A DNA stretch of 64,000 bases from Beroe forskalii. Taxonomy: Eukaryota; Ctenophora; Nuda; Beroida; Beroidae. The stretch lies in NCBI GenBank assembly GCA_011033025.1, contig WFMF01000247.1, positions 186,001 through 250,000 on the forward strand. The letters run 5' to 3'. The notes under the pieces are model-generated. The model was not told the origin of the DNA and did not search any database. It was given only the letters and a program-made list of their open reading frames with translations. This document shows positions 11,393 through 22,559 of the stretch, one piece after another. A program made the translations under genes and the position numbers. Positions within the stretch are counted from its first letter, which is position 1. The number at the start of each line of letters is the position of its first letter.

Positions 11393-11929
11393 TATCTCCA
11401 GTGCTCAATCAGTAGAAGAATAGTTAAATCAAAGATGGATAGATGTCAGAGATGGAAGGCTTACAAAAGGACCTGTAATAAGATTTGCATCATTGATTAA
11501 AAAATTTATATTGGTTGTAGGTGTAAAATGGACCATGATGCATGTCACTCCCATTTTTAGTGAAGTAAAATGATACAAATCTAAATCTTGGATGTACAAT
11601 CACATTTGTTGCAATAACAATGTTCTGTACGGAGCCCCTCAGTTGCCATTCCTTGTTTAACATGCCGTACAGCAAGGATATACACTGTGTTCACCATGGT
11701 TAGGCACTTAAACATCCATTAGTACTAAACCCCCCACTAAAACGAAAGTTGGCTTTATACCCATTGGTCTAATGGAAATGTTTCCTTGCATTTGACAATT
11801 GATGCTCAAACAGTACTATTTTATTATATAAGCTAGTCTTTATCCATCAACTGGTCATCAACAGGTCATCTACTAATCTTCTGTTTCACTAAATGTGTTA
11901 CTTAATTCATTTAGGTATGCTTGGAGAAA
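11393..11929. other. 5' flank of UROC1, no gene seen
   Basis: Should hold the urocanase promoter and 5' UTR. No clear TATA box or other motif is claimed. Short ORFs here have no recognisable content. Confidence 0.4.
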
Positions 11930-13300
11930 AGACCAAAGACCTCTATTCTGTTTCGTTCCGGTAGGTGGTAGGAACCTAATAATTCATTTGATAGTGCCAT
12001 ACAATCAAACCAAGGGGTGACTTATTGTGGGGGGCTAACTCAATGAAAAATACTATTGCAATTTTAACTCCCCAAGAGCTCAGATAGGTATTGAACTAAT
12101 GATGCCTGCAAACCACTCACCTTGGTGTGATTCATTTAGATGGTTTTACCTAAAGAGCTTAAGGAGCCATGATTGAGTTCAAATACAAAGGGCTGGAGAA
12201 AGTCCTGCAGATTCTATGTCTTGAAAAAAAATCATTCTGTCTTTCTTTACTGTTTGTATCATCTAAACTTAATAACTTATTGATTTACCAATTTGGTTAT
12301 AAGTGATTTGTGTCAATTCACAAGAGAGTTGATAACTATGGGTTATGCAATCTGCATAACCCATAACTCTACAGAAGCAATTGAAAAATAAATTAAATTA
12401 AATAAGTAAATAAATTCCTGAGTACTTTAATATCGATAAGTGGTATACATAGTGTGTGGGTTTGAGATCATTTTTGAGAATTGTGTTTCACTGCATCAAT
12501 GATCAATCACTTAAATTGATTTCCATGAATATAAAATAAAATAAAATAAAATAATTTTTTTGACGAAACTACATCAACACTCTTGTCCAAATATTATCAA
12601 TGTTTCATTAAACAGTACGCTGGATCTTCCAGCCCATGTCATCTAAACCTTAACACTGAAAAATAAATTACAATAACATAATAATGTAACATAATATTGT
12701 ATTGTGATAAATAAATAAATTAATACATTTAAAAGCAATAAACAGAAGTAATTATTTCTATAACTTGTTTTAAAATACACATAGAAAGTGCCCAATAACA
12801 AATAAGTAAGAACCTGCTTTCAAATCAACATAGATTTATCTGGTATTGCAATTGACATAGCAGAAAAAGCATTAACTTGAAAATATTACCAGGAACCAGA
12901 TATAATAAATAATAAATAACAAGCTGCTAGAATAAGCACATTATCATGAAATACAAAAATACTAATATCTTAAGTTGAAATACTTCTTTTTTGCTAAAAA
13001 AGGATTTGCACGTAGGAATTCCACTTGCTTACATCTATTCATTAGATATGCAGGAGTTTCAATTCTAGATAATACTTCATTAGAAACATTCCAATAGTAT
13101 GCACCTGAACATAGACCTTCTCTTAAACATGCAGATTTAAAGTTTTCAAGGTTACATTTAAAATTGACGACTGAGTCAGAATCACGAACAAAAGAAGGTA
13201 ATTTATTCCAAATTTCCCTTATTCTCTCTGTTAGAAACCTTCTGTTATAAGTTGAAGTAATGAAGTGAGTCAATAATGATGAATTAAAACAAGCAAACAT
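11930..13300 (-). mobile_element. 3' end of a non-LTR retrotransposon (reverse transcriptase C-terminus plus 3' UTR)
   Basis: A 112-codon ORF at 13300-12962 contains a tail typical of LINE ORF2 proteins (ERIREIWNKLPSFV...NFKCNLENFKS). The sequence below it, to about 11930, recurs at 38930-39960, including a shared tract ending in AAAATAAAATAAAATAA and the CTGGATCTTCCAGCCC block, which supports reading it as the element's 3' UTR. Truncated, no RT core. A perfect hairpin TATGGGTTATGCA/TGCATAACCCATA lies at about 12337-12365. Confidence 0.6.
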
Positions 13301-13629
13301 CCATTACACGAAACCTAATTGGAAAGATATTGATTGAATTCTTCACTTCACTACTTCAGCGGAAGAAATGACTGATAATGATCAATCGGCGAGTCACAAT
13401 AGGCCAGTTTCGCGATGCGCGGCACCAGGCAGATTTTGCGATACGCGTCAATTTGAAAAGTGTATCATGTTCAGTGGCACTCCACACTGTCTTAATATCA
13501 TAAGATACTCTTGAAGTGCGGTTATTCTAGTTTGGCTAAGGCTGTAGATTTTCACAGTGTGCTTTATTTTCCAAAATGACAACATTTAACATGATTTTTA
13601 GGTGACCGAAGTTGGTCAATTTGCCCCGC

Positions 13630-14105
13630 CTATAACTTTTGATTTCCAATACTTCTCTTCCCAAAATTTTCACCCCCTTACACTCTAGACTTTTGCCAAC
13701 CACGTCCAATCGATCAAATACCGCGGAAAAGCGCGGAAATTGGTCCTATTGGCCATCAAAGATGGACAGGTACATGAAAAATGTTCCTAAGCCCGCATAG
13801 GTGTGTGTACGCGCGCGGCGCTTCCCTACGGGACACACCCCTGTTCTGGGGAAGCGCGCCGCGCAACGCAGACAGGGATATACGTGTTTAGCAATGAAAA
13901 ATGGCACGCGTACGCGCAATAATTGCTTGTGTTGACAACGCGTGCTATACTCAATAACCCATTCATCTTTGACGGCCAATTTCTCCATGTTCCGCGCTTT
14001 TCCGCAGTATTAAATCGATCAAAAATGATTGGCAAGAGTCTCAAGGGTATATGGGTGAAAGTTTGATGCAGAGAAGTGTTGAAAATCAAAAGTTATAGAC
14101 ATGGC
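13630..14105. mobile_element. Foldback element with ~140-bp imperfect inverted repeats
   Basis: Left arm about 13630-13770 (starting near CTATAACTTTTGATTT and including GCGGAAAAGCGCGGAA) reappears inverted at about 13965-14105. The spacer is GC-rich (13790-13870) with GGAAGCGCGCCGCGC-type motifs that recur at 40.1-40.8 kb. Small ORFs inside are by-products. Confidence 0.65.
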
Positions 14106-15269
14106 TAACTGTCCAAATTTAAGGCAGAACATGCACGTACGTCGCGTGACAGGCTTGATGTGTTTTTCAGTTTTTGATGGAATGTCTTAGGACTTTTGGA
14201 ATAACAAAACCATATTTTGGCACCATGTTGAAGTGGAAGGCTAACTTGTCCAGGGAATATAAATTTCAGCGATATCAGATGCAATTATATACCGAAATGG
14301 TTATGGCCAGAAACGTTCCCACACAGAACATAGAATTAGAAAGAAATTTTACGGAATCAAATCTGTGTGAAATTTGATCTCGATCTCACTGGCATGGCTG
14401 GATGCAATTATTCATTATTTCAATTAACTTGGTTATGTGAGCACATTCAGATGCACTTTAATGAAACGTTGCCAGGCCGCATATCTATTCCTTCAACTTA
14501 CAAGATATTCTGATATTACAATGCAATGCCCATTTGTATCAAAATGATCCGATCGTATCAAAATTCCGATCATGAAACAAAAAATTCCGTTTGACCATCG
14601 ATTCATGAAGGGTAAGTATCTAACATAGACAGTGAAAGTCGATAAAAAGAATCAATCAAATGCAAGTCAATGTTGAAGTGTTCGTGATCTGATTATCTTT
14701 CGTTTGCTCATTGATGACATCCGAGAAATTCGTCGTGATTACTTTATCTAATCTCTGACCTGTGGTCGTTCATCTCTGAAAGTAAGAAGCTGATCATTAT
14801 ATTATTACACAAGCATCATGAAGTTTGGAATTATTTGGAATGTTATTATTCACTTATTAAGCTTGAAGGCAAGCTTAAAAGGGATGAAATTTGCAAAATA
14901 GTTGATAAATTATAATTGGTAACGACGCGCGTAATGCGCGCGCGTCATCTCTGTCACGCTAGATATAGAAAACGACAACTTTCATCACAAATTAACAAAT
15001 TTAAGAAGACCCTTTTAACAAAATTCTCCCAATCTAGAATCTTGTACCAAATTATTTTCATTCAAATTATTTTCATTTAAATGGTGTATTAATCAACATA
15101 TTACGTATTAGGTTGTCAATTCAGTTGATAAATTAATTAAAGAATGGCTACGTATCGGCAAAAGCCTTTTTGCAAATGATAACGGTTAAGCGAACTGCGA
15201 AGCAGCCAACTTAAAAAAGTAGCAATCAATTTATATAACATTCAAAGTAAGAACATGCTATGATCTTAC
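14106..15269. other. Intergenic, no gene recognised
   Basis: AT-rich. Apart from a GCGCGCGC-containing patch near 14925-14945 nothing distinctive is seen. A 67-codon ORF at 14174-14377 has no recognisable domain. Confidence 0.4.
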
Positions 15270-16192
15270 CTTTCACTATCAGCCATACGATGATGATGGT
15301 AGATGGGTGAATGGGGTGGTGTAGGGAGGGAGGGAGGGAGTAGGGAGGTGTTGTGTGGTGATGTGATGAGGCTGCCATTTGGGGCAGGCAGCACCGACGA
15401 GTTGAAGTCTTTTCACTTTCCCGGTACTTTTGAATCTCATTCAGCACTGCCCATCCCTCACTGTCACCCCCATCATCATTTTGCTGACAAGAACCACCTA
15501 AAGTTATGGGTTGGACAGGACAGAAGGCTCCACTAGTTTTTTGAGGTAGTGGTGAATCCAAGGTAGTTGATAGTGGAGTTGTAGGTGTTCGGGTGGAGTT
15601 CGGGTGGAGTTCCAATGGTAGGTTGTGGAGGGAGTTCCAATGGTAGGTTGTGGAGGGAGTTCCAATGGTAGGTTGTGGAGGGAGTTCCAATGGTAGGTTG
15701 TGGAGGGAGTTCCAATGGTAGGTTGTGGAGGGAGTTCCAATGGTAGGTTGTGGAGGGAGTTCCAATGGTAGGTTGTGGAGGAGTTCCAATGGTAGGTTGT
15801 GGAGGGAGTTCCAATGGTAGGTTGTGGAGGTTGGTAGGTTGTGGAGGGAGTTCCAATGGTAGGTTGTGGAGGGAGTTCCAATGGTAGGTTGTGGAGGGAG
15901 TTCCAATGGTAGGTTGTGGAGGGAGTTCCAATGGTAGGTTGTGGAGGGAGTTCCAATGGTAGGTTGTGGAGGGAGTTCAATGGTAGGTTGTGGAGGGAGT
16001 TCCAATGGTAGGTTGTGGAGGGAGTTCCAATGGTAGGTTGTGGAGGGAGTTCCAATGGTAGGTTGTGGAGGGAGTTCCAATGGTAGGTTGTGGAGACTGG
16101 AGGGAGGTTGTGGTGGGAGGGAGGTGGTAGGTTGTGGAGGGAAGGAGGTGGTAGTGGGTTGTGGGGTTGCTGGTTGTACCTCATCTTCTGGT
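15270..16192 (-). CDS. Proline-rich exon built on a 25-bp minisatellite
   Basis: Bounded by an acceptor (TTTGTTTCAG) ending at 16193 and a donor (GAAAG/GTAAGA) at 15269. The single open frame of about 307 codons starts PEDEVQPATPQPTTT, passes through Pro/Leu/Thr-rich repeats with a 25-residue period, then a unique segment (GGSCQQNDDGGDSEGW, EIQKYRESEKTSTRRC), and ends in a hydrophobic STIIIVWLIV. The repeat may form a mucin-like or linker region; no domain was recognised. An upstream EGF-like micro-exon may belong to the same gene. Confidence 0.5.
15585..16095 (-). repeat. 25-bp minisatellite, about 20 units
   Basis: Unit GGTAGGTTGTGGAGGGAGTT plus CCAAT on the + strand, with a shortened unit near 15781 and a compound one near 15830. 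Because 25 is not a multiple of three, the minus-strand translation cycles through three frames every 75 bp; all three frames stay open (ORFs of 431, 248 and 132 codons). Confidence 0.92.
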
Positions 16193-16699
16193 CTGAAACA
16201 AAAAATGGGATGTATATCATGCATAGTGGAAGGACTCCCTGCATTTTCATTCAAGAAAAAGAAGTTCTGATTTAACAACTTTTGTTTTCCATGTTTTTTC
16301 TCTCGTACTATTATCACGTGTAATACGATAATACCTGACCGCACCCCACTTAAGTCGGCAATACATGGATACATAATTATAACAACATATGTGATTCGTT
16401 GTCGAGTGTCGACAATCGATGAAGTTATATAAAAAAAATCCATAAAGAGTGAGCTAGTAAAGAAACTCATGGATGTGAAATCAACGATTAAAACTAATCT
16501 TCCAGTGATACACGATCTCATGATAAACAGTTGCTCTGCGTCCTACTTTACATTTAGCATCAAAAGACACTTACATCATCATTAGCAATTCCATTTACAG
16601 GAGGGGAGAGAGAGGGTTTAGCCAACAGCCGTTCTGGGATGAATCGCTGCCGTTACCGCCTGGATGTGTCGTATGCTCTGGTCACACGATCGGACATAC

Positions 16700-16738
16700 C
16701 TCTCACCGGCATATGTTGCAGGACACCGACACACGTCC
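16700..16738 (-). CDS. Possible EGF-like micro-exon
   Basis: A 39-bp segment between AG (CAATTCAG) and GT (GAGAG/GTATGT) encodes DVCRCPATYAGE, matching the end of an EGF module (CxCxxGYxG). It lies upstream of the proline-rich exon on the same strand, so the two may be parts of one secreted or membrane protein. The following exon (about 16650-16575) is uncertain: the frame that fits by phase meets a stop. Confidence 0.35.
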
Positions 16739-16759
16739 CTGAATTGTTTTACAAATTAC

Positions 16760-16985
16760 TTTATTACTCATTAAATACCTTACGAGATAAATTTACATGG
16801 GGATCGAAATTTCTGGGACCGAAATTTGGGGATATTTTTTGGAATATTACACATGTTAACGTATGATGATGATGACGTCATATGAAGATTTTGGGGGAAA
16901 CGAAAATATGGGGATTTTTTTCTCGAAAAATCCCCAAATTTCGTAACTTATGCCTAAATACGTCTCGTAAGGTAAGTGTGCCAAT
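16760..16985. mobile_element. MITE-like repeat (GGGGATCGAAATTTC family), copy 1
   Basis: Contains GGGGATCGAAATTTCTGGG, ATGATGACGTCAT and CGAAAATATGGGGATTTTT next to AAATCCCCAAATTTCG, and ends near CTCGTAAGGTAAG. The same order, inverted or not, is seen at 43586-43720, 57955-58150 and 61435-61600. Confidence 0.6.
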
Positions 16986-17165
16986 GTACTGCAAATGATG
17001 ATGTATATCTAAAATCTTATAGTAAATTAAGATATGATGTATCTGATGTTCATGATAATAACGAATCTACCTGAATGAATCTATATGAATTTAAATGAAT
17101 CTAAATGAAGATAAATGAATTTGAAATGAATCTGACAGTATGATGAATCGTATAATGATGAAATC

Positions 17166-20100
17166 TTATCGTTTCAATGATGTCCGCTCTTCCTCGGAAC
17201 AGCGGTCATAATCTATCAACTCTTCCAGCTCTGACACTTTACTCTCTGACAACTTGTGGTACTTCAGCTGAAAAGAATTTGTCGATCAACGACTGAAAAA
17301 ATCTACATGTATTTCAAAATCAAAGCGTTATAAAGCTTGTTAATATACAGTGCAGGCAAAGGTAATTTTTGAGTACCTGACTACGCTTGACCTTCTTGAA
17401 GTTCTCGTTGATGTGGTTGTCAGCTTCCAGTTGCAGAGCGTAGTGTGCATCAGTCAAGTTGCGTGCCAGGCTGCCTCGGAATGCTTGGAACTTGCGAGCA
17501 GACCTGCCCCTCCCCATCGCCATCTCGAGAGCGTCTTCGGACCATGCACCAAGACCCCTGCAAACATACAAATGAAGTCCATACTCTATTGCATGTAAAT
17601 CGATACATAATACATTGATACATGGGGCATGGGCAGGCCGTGGCCTGTGATGTTTATCAAACACATTATAGTGCCCAGAGACCACATATATATGGGCACC
17701 AAATTGCTGGTCAAAATTGCATATCAGCCTCGTTTCTGAGATATTTTGGTTGTTTCGATATAGGTGGTGATCTGGAAGTTTGGAATTATTTCGTGGGTTG
17801 CTACGAGGTTTTTTACAGATGATATATTACCCTTTAAGCTAGAACAAATTCTACAAAGTAGTTCAACGTGTGCTATGCATAATGCATATATTGGAAACTA
17901 TTTTGTTACCTGGATTCGTTGTTCTTGATATGCTCCCAGGAGTGGAACAGCACTTGGTGGATGGTGATGTTGAACCGGAAGAAGGGGACACGCAGGAGCA
18001 GGGCAACTGTAGTCTTGCGGCACAACTCAGAGTACTTCTTGACATTGACGGGTAGTTTGGAATTCAAAATACATAAAATCGTGTGAAGATATTGAATGAT
18101 CTTCTTGATGTGTCCACTATACTGATTCTTGAAAACAGTGTCGCAGATAGTGTCACCTTGTTCGAAGAACGCCTTGGCATGGTTGCCAACAAGACCACCG
18201 CCCGTGTTGTTGTGGCCAATGTCACGGAGGCAAATGCCGGTCTTACGCAGTATGATCTTGGCGTACTTCTTGATGCCATCGTCTCTTCGTTTGACGTTCT
18301 CCGATGACATGTTCTTGTAGGGTTTGATGGTGCTCAGGTCGCAACACTCGGCTACGACCAGGGTATTGAACATCAGTTTACAACAATTGATGACGGAATG
18401 AAGAACAGTCATGCTCTCCAGAGGGGCGATTGGTTGCTCTGTGAAGTTCATTCTCTTCTTTGCGTCTCTACAACCAATCAACCCCTCGCGTAAAAGCCGA
18501 AAATATACGTTCTCCGACTTTTCGCTCCGTTCACCAACGTCATACATCAAATAATGAACACCAAAAACTTGCTTCCGTCGCTCCCCAATATAATAGTTCT
18601 CAAGAGTCCAGTCACACCCGTAACAATGTGCCGCAGACTGCCCACTGATAAGACCTCTCAACTTGCCATCAATCATACATCTCAAATACGAACCCCAAAA
18701 ACGACTTTTCGTCCGTTCATAACGTCGTTCAGCAGATACCAGTCAAATAATGAACTTCCAAAACCGATTCCGTCGCTCAAATATAATAGTTCTCAAAAGT
18801 TATTCCAGTCACATTAAATGAAACAATGGGGTGAAGACAACCACCGTATTTGGGTCGCAACTTGATACTCTCATAAGAGCTCTTGATATTAAAGGTCTCG
18901 TCCTGGTAAATGAAACAGCGGTTTAATATCAAAGTTTTGAGTTAGATTTTGGATACACTCAAAAAGACTTTTGCATAGTTCATGGAATTCGTCCAAAGTA
19001 CCATGCACAGCAAATTTAATGGTTTCCAAGGTTATTCCATTTCTCAAATGACTGTTCTGATTGCCAGCCCTTCAAGTCCATTGTCTAAAATCTTGACCTC
19101 AATGCAAATCCATGAAACCATCTTATTCCATTTCTCATGATTTCCATTGACTGTTTCACCGATTTGATAGTCCATCAAATAATCTTTGGTTGGAATAATC
19201 ACCTTCATAGAAGGTCTGAGTATTCAACTTGTAATTATGACTGTCACCCTAAGATAGTCCATACATGTCTGGTACTACAGTTTTTTTGATGATTTCGTAC
19301 ATGTCAGGTACAACTTTTACAACACGTTTCATTTTCTCTTGTCGTAAAATCTTCTTGGAGGGATACTCGACCCCACACTCTCTCTTTAGGAAGCGTCTAT
19401 GCTTCAAACACTGTTCCTGAGAACTTCTTGTCTCCACTTTGTGAGTCTGTGGATGAATTACTGAATCAATGAACTGAAGATTGTACAAGAGTTCTGAGCT
19501 GAGTAGTCTTTGTTGATGATATCAGATAATTCTATAATATGGCAGTGCCATACGTAGAATTATCTGATATCATCAACAAAGAGAGAAAGAGAAAGGTATA
19601 TGTACCATATTGAGCGTACTACACTATTATCTACATGATACCTATGCAAATTACATGACAATGCTTGATAAATATTTGTAATTCACCCTGTTGATGAGAT
19701 TGAGTGGATGAATCGGAAAATATTACCATCTGCCGATGAGTGAATGAATACAATATTACTAACCAGAGCTTTAAACCCTCCGATTTTGGAAGACTTGGGA
19801 GGGGCTCTATCGCTGATCTTGTCAATGTACTCGCGATACTTGGGATCAATCAGATTAATTGCCGAGGCCAGCACGTCAAGAGCCTGCAATTACAGAATTG
19901 AATTTGTTATCCTAATATGGAATGATTATTGGGGGTCTAAAATGGATAAAAATGTTGATATAATATGTGGCAGGTCTCACAGTTAATTAGGAGGTAAAAA
20001 GCTGAGTGAGTTATATAACAGAAACAGCAACGCTAGATATAGTACCTCGACTGTAGTATTGTCTCCAAGGCCATCGGCAACTAACATCTCCTGAATAAAA

Positions 20101-22417
20101 TCCCGTGTACGCTCAGCATATGTGGCCATTCTCTTCCTTTTTGATCGCGGTGCCAAGGAAGAAAATTCATGTTTGACTGGCTTTGGTGGAGGCGTAAAAT
20201 TACTCTTGGTTGGTGTCGTTATTGGTAGATTGTCACAGTTGGTGTCACTCAATTTTGTTACAACTTTGGTCAGGTCAATATTTTGCTTCTGGGTACGAGC
20301 TGCCTTTATCGATAGTATCTGAATGAAAATTATGCTTAATAAAGCTGTCGCATATAGGTAATATTTTGACCATGTATGAGGTGAGGCTGATACTTGATAT
20401 TAAACAATATACTAATATACTCAAGAGTGAAATCAGCAGATTAAACTTACAGCTTTACTGACGTCTGCAGTACTTTGGACATTTATGGGTAAAGTCGCAT
20501 TATTGTTTTTCATGATGTTCTCTATGATTGCTCTCCCTTTAAGTCTAGGATATTCTTTATGTTCACGTAAAATTTCGTCCATTGTTATGTCTAAAGTCGT
20601 CTTCCTCTTACATCCTGAAATTCGAAGTACGAATCCTAGGTTAATATGTTTTATGAAAAACAAATAATTTAGCTTCGCTGTAAAAGTAAGAAACAACCAT
20701 GGAACGCTGAGCTTGAATATTGATCAAAAATTTTGAGTTAATCATTAGAATTAGAATTACATTTATTTTGGATTAACATCAAAATAATTATAGATAATAA
20801 CATATTTTACCAGTCAATTGTAAGGGCGTCTCCCGTGTCGGTGTCACAACATTAAGCCCTGAAAAGGTAAATGTTACTTATTTTACAATTTGAACGGTAG
20901 ATAATTCATGAAAAACAACTGTATCTAAAGTTATCCAATATCCACTGATATAATCATCAGGATCCTTTGAACGGTGAATAATTCAAATTGACAAACAGGC
21001 TAAAATGAAGAGATGAGTGATGTGTCTTACATGAATATGACCACAATTGATAATAACCCTACATCATTAAAATATAATTACCATCAATAAAAGATGTCAG
21101 CCTCCTTGGCGTCATATCATCAGTACTCGAGCTTGGGCCTGAAACTGTTTTGAAACTTCTTGAGCATATATTCTATAGCACTATTTATACACAATCTAGT
21201 AATCTAATAATCTAGTAATCTACATGGGATATTCAACAGATATAGGATGGAACAATTTCTTGAATTAAGATCAACTTTGGACTCTTACAACGACATCATT
21301 ACTGCGAAGATAAAAGATAAAATGATAAATTTTATTTACCTTCAGCAGCAGCACTTCTCGTCGGTGTGCTATTTTTTTCTGCTTCTCCCAACAAGACAGC
21401 TTCATCTGATGAATAGACCCTGTCAGTTAAAGAGCAAGAATTTTTTTAAGTGGAAGAAACTCATCAGACATCATGATCAACAAATAACAAATCCTTACCT
21501 CAACCCTAAGACCTTAAACTTAGTCAAGTTAAAGACAAATGATTTTTGTCAACACATCATCAAAGTAATTAGGAATCAAATGAGATCGATTACCTCCTGC
21601 TGCTGCTGCACTCCCTAAACATTTCGTTTTGAAAAAAACGGTTTCAGATACATCTTCATCTGTATCTGAAATATAATGACATAGTTATCAATGGAATTGA
21701 ATTGATATTTATCATTTTCAGCATAATTACAATTACATGTACGCTTTAGATTCTGTAATCTATATTAAGAAGCATCTCCAAAGATTGAGCTACAATGATA
21801 AAATACCTGTACAATATCATTTATTGTTTTGTGTGCAAGCATTGCCCAAAGTGTTATGTTGGTAGAACAGTCCGACATCTCCATGAACGAGTATCAGAAC
21901 ATCGAAGGAAATTCTATGAACTTTAGATAAACCGAATGTTCGTTTTCAGATAATTTCTAAACTTCGATATTTATAGTCTGGGAGCTCACTTGATTAATTG
22001 ACCATGGCTTTTTAGATAAAGCTAATTTTAATACCTCTTATGAAATTCTTATCTTAATTTCTAGTCCCAAAATTTAGAAATCAATGAACATAAATTTATT
22101 CAAAAATTAAGATCAATTAAACCTTTTGGAATTAATTCTAATTTTTGGATACACTCTACTCTCATTAAAGACTTGGGTGGTTTGTATACATTTGCTTTGC
22201 TGTTTTCCTAATCTAGTTTATTCTCATTATAGGCACTGATGATGTGTAAAACGAAAGATTTCTGCCTCATTTTAATGAGAGTTTAATTCAGTATATCAGC
22301 ATTTCATTCTTGTCAGAGCGATTGGGAATTTATGTACTCACCTGTAGATGTGGTGTCTGAATCACCAGAAAACTCTGGATCTGACTCCACAAAATCTGAT
22401 TCTGAGCTGGCACTCAT
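17166..22417 (-). CDS. Transib/RAG1-superfamily transposase-like gene, ~13 exons
   Basis: Start ATG at 22417 (MSASSESDFVESDPEFSGDS, acidic). Likely exons: 22417-22342, 21665-21594, 21419-21340, 21138-21082, 20858-20811, 20614-20451, 20318-20046 (FSSLAPRSKRKR, the opening motif of Transib cores), 19883-19764, 19473 to ~19290 (CGVEYPSKKILRQEK), remnants 19260-18900, ~18685-17910, 17557-17377, 17267-17166 (TAA). The large exon has MIDGK, the zinc pair CYGCD (RAG1 CTLCD), LHSVIN (RAG1 LHCDIG), GNHAKAFF (RAG1 GNFARKLM) and ITIHQVLFHSWEHI. The next exon opens GLGAWSEDALE, matching RAG1 GAWASEGNE with the third catalytic acid. Known family members cut DNA by a DDE mechanism. Oddities: Val at the place of RAG1 D708, an internal duplication at 18.5-18.8 kb, a frame break in the ~19.07-kb DNG segment, and one phase mismatch (exons 2-3). 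No flanking Transib-type terminal repeats were found. Domesticated or decaying copy. Confidence 0.8.
18510..18815 (-). repeat. Internal direct duplication in the Transib/RAG1-like gene
   Basis: About 18510-18620 and 18707-18815 are similar (shared CAAATAATGAAC, TATAATAGTTCTCAA and CAGTCACA...). The first copy is in the open exon (LENYYIGERR...VFGVHYL); the second reads ENYYI then a stop. The copy adjacent to the upstream exon is therefore either intronic or disabling. Confidence 0.65.
19507..19582. repeat. Perfect 28-bp-arm hairpin in an intron of the Transib/RAG1-like gene
   Basis: TCTTTGTTGATGATATCAGA plus ATAATTCTA-type arm at 19507-19534 is repeated exactly inverted at 19555-19582. The 20-bp loop itself holds TATGGCAGTGCCATA. 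Could be a small foldback element or a structured RNA. Confidence 0.85.
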
Positions 22418-22559
22418 ATCTAGAATAATCAGATAATATTAGGCACAATCAATAATAATTAATCCACTCACTACTCAGTCAGTTTCCATGTTAAACAAAA
22501 CAAACTATGCTTTCATGATTCAGTTAATTATTTGTAACACATAAAATTTAATATTTTGA

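Noticed and set aside
13550-13580. CACAGTG heptamer resembling a recombination signal
   Set aside because: No ACAAAAACC-like nonamer at 12 or 23 bp, and it is not placed at an end of the Transib/RAG1-like gene.
15585-16095. CRISPR-like array
   Set aside because: Head-to-tail 25-bp repeats without spacers in an animal genome; an ordinary minisatellite. The same holds for the other arrays.
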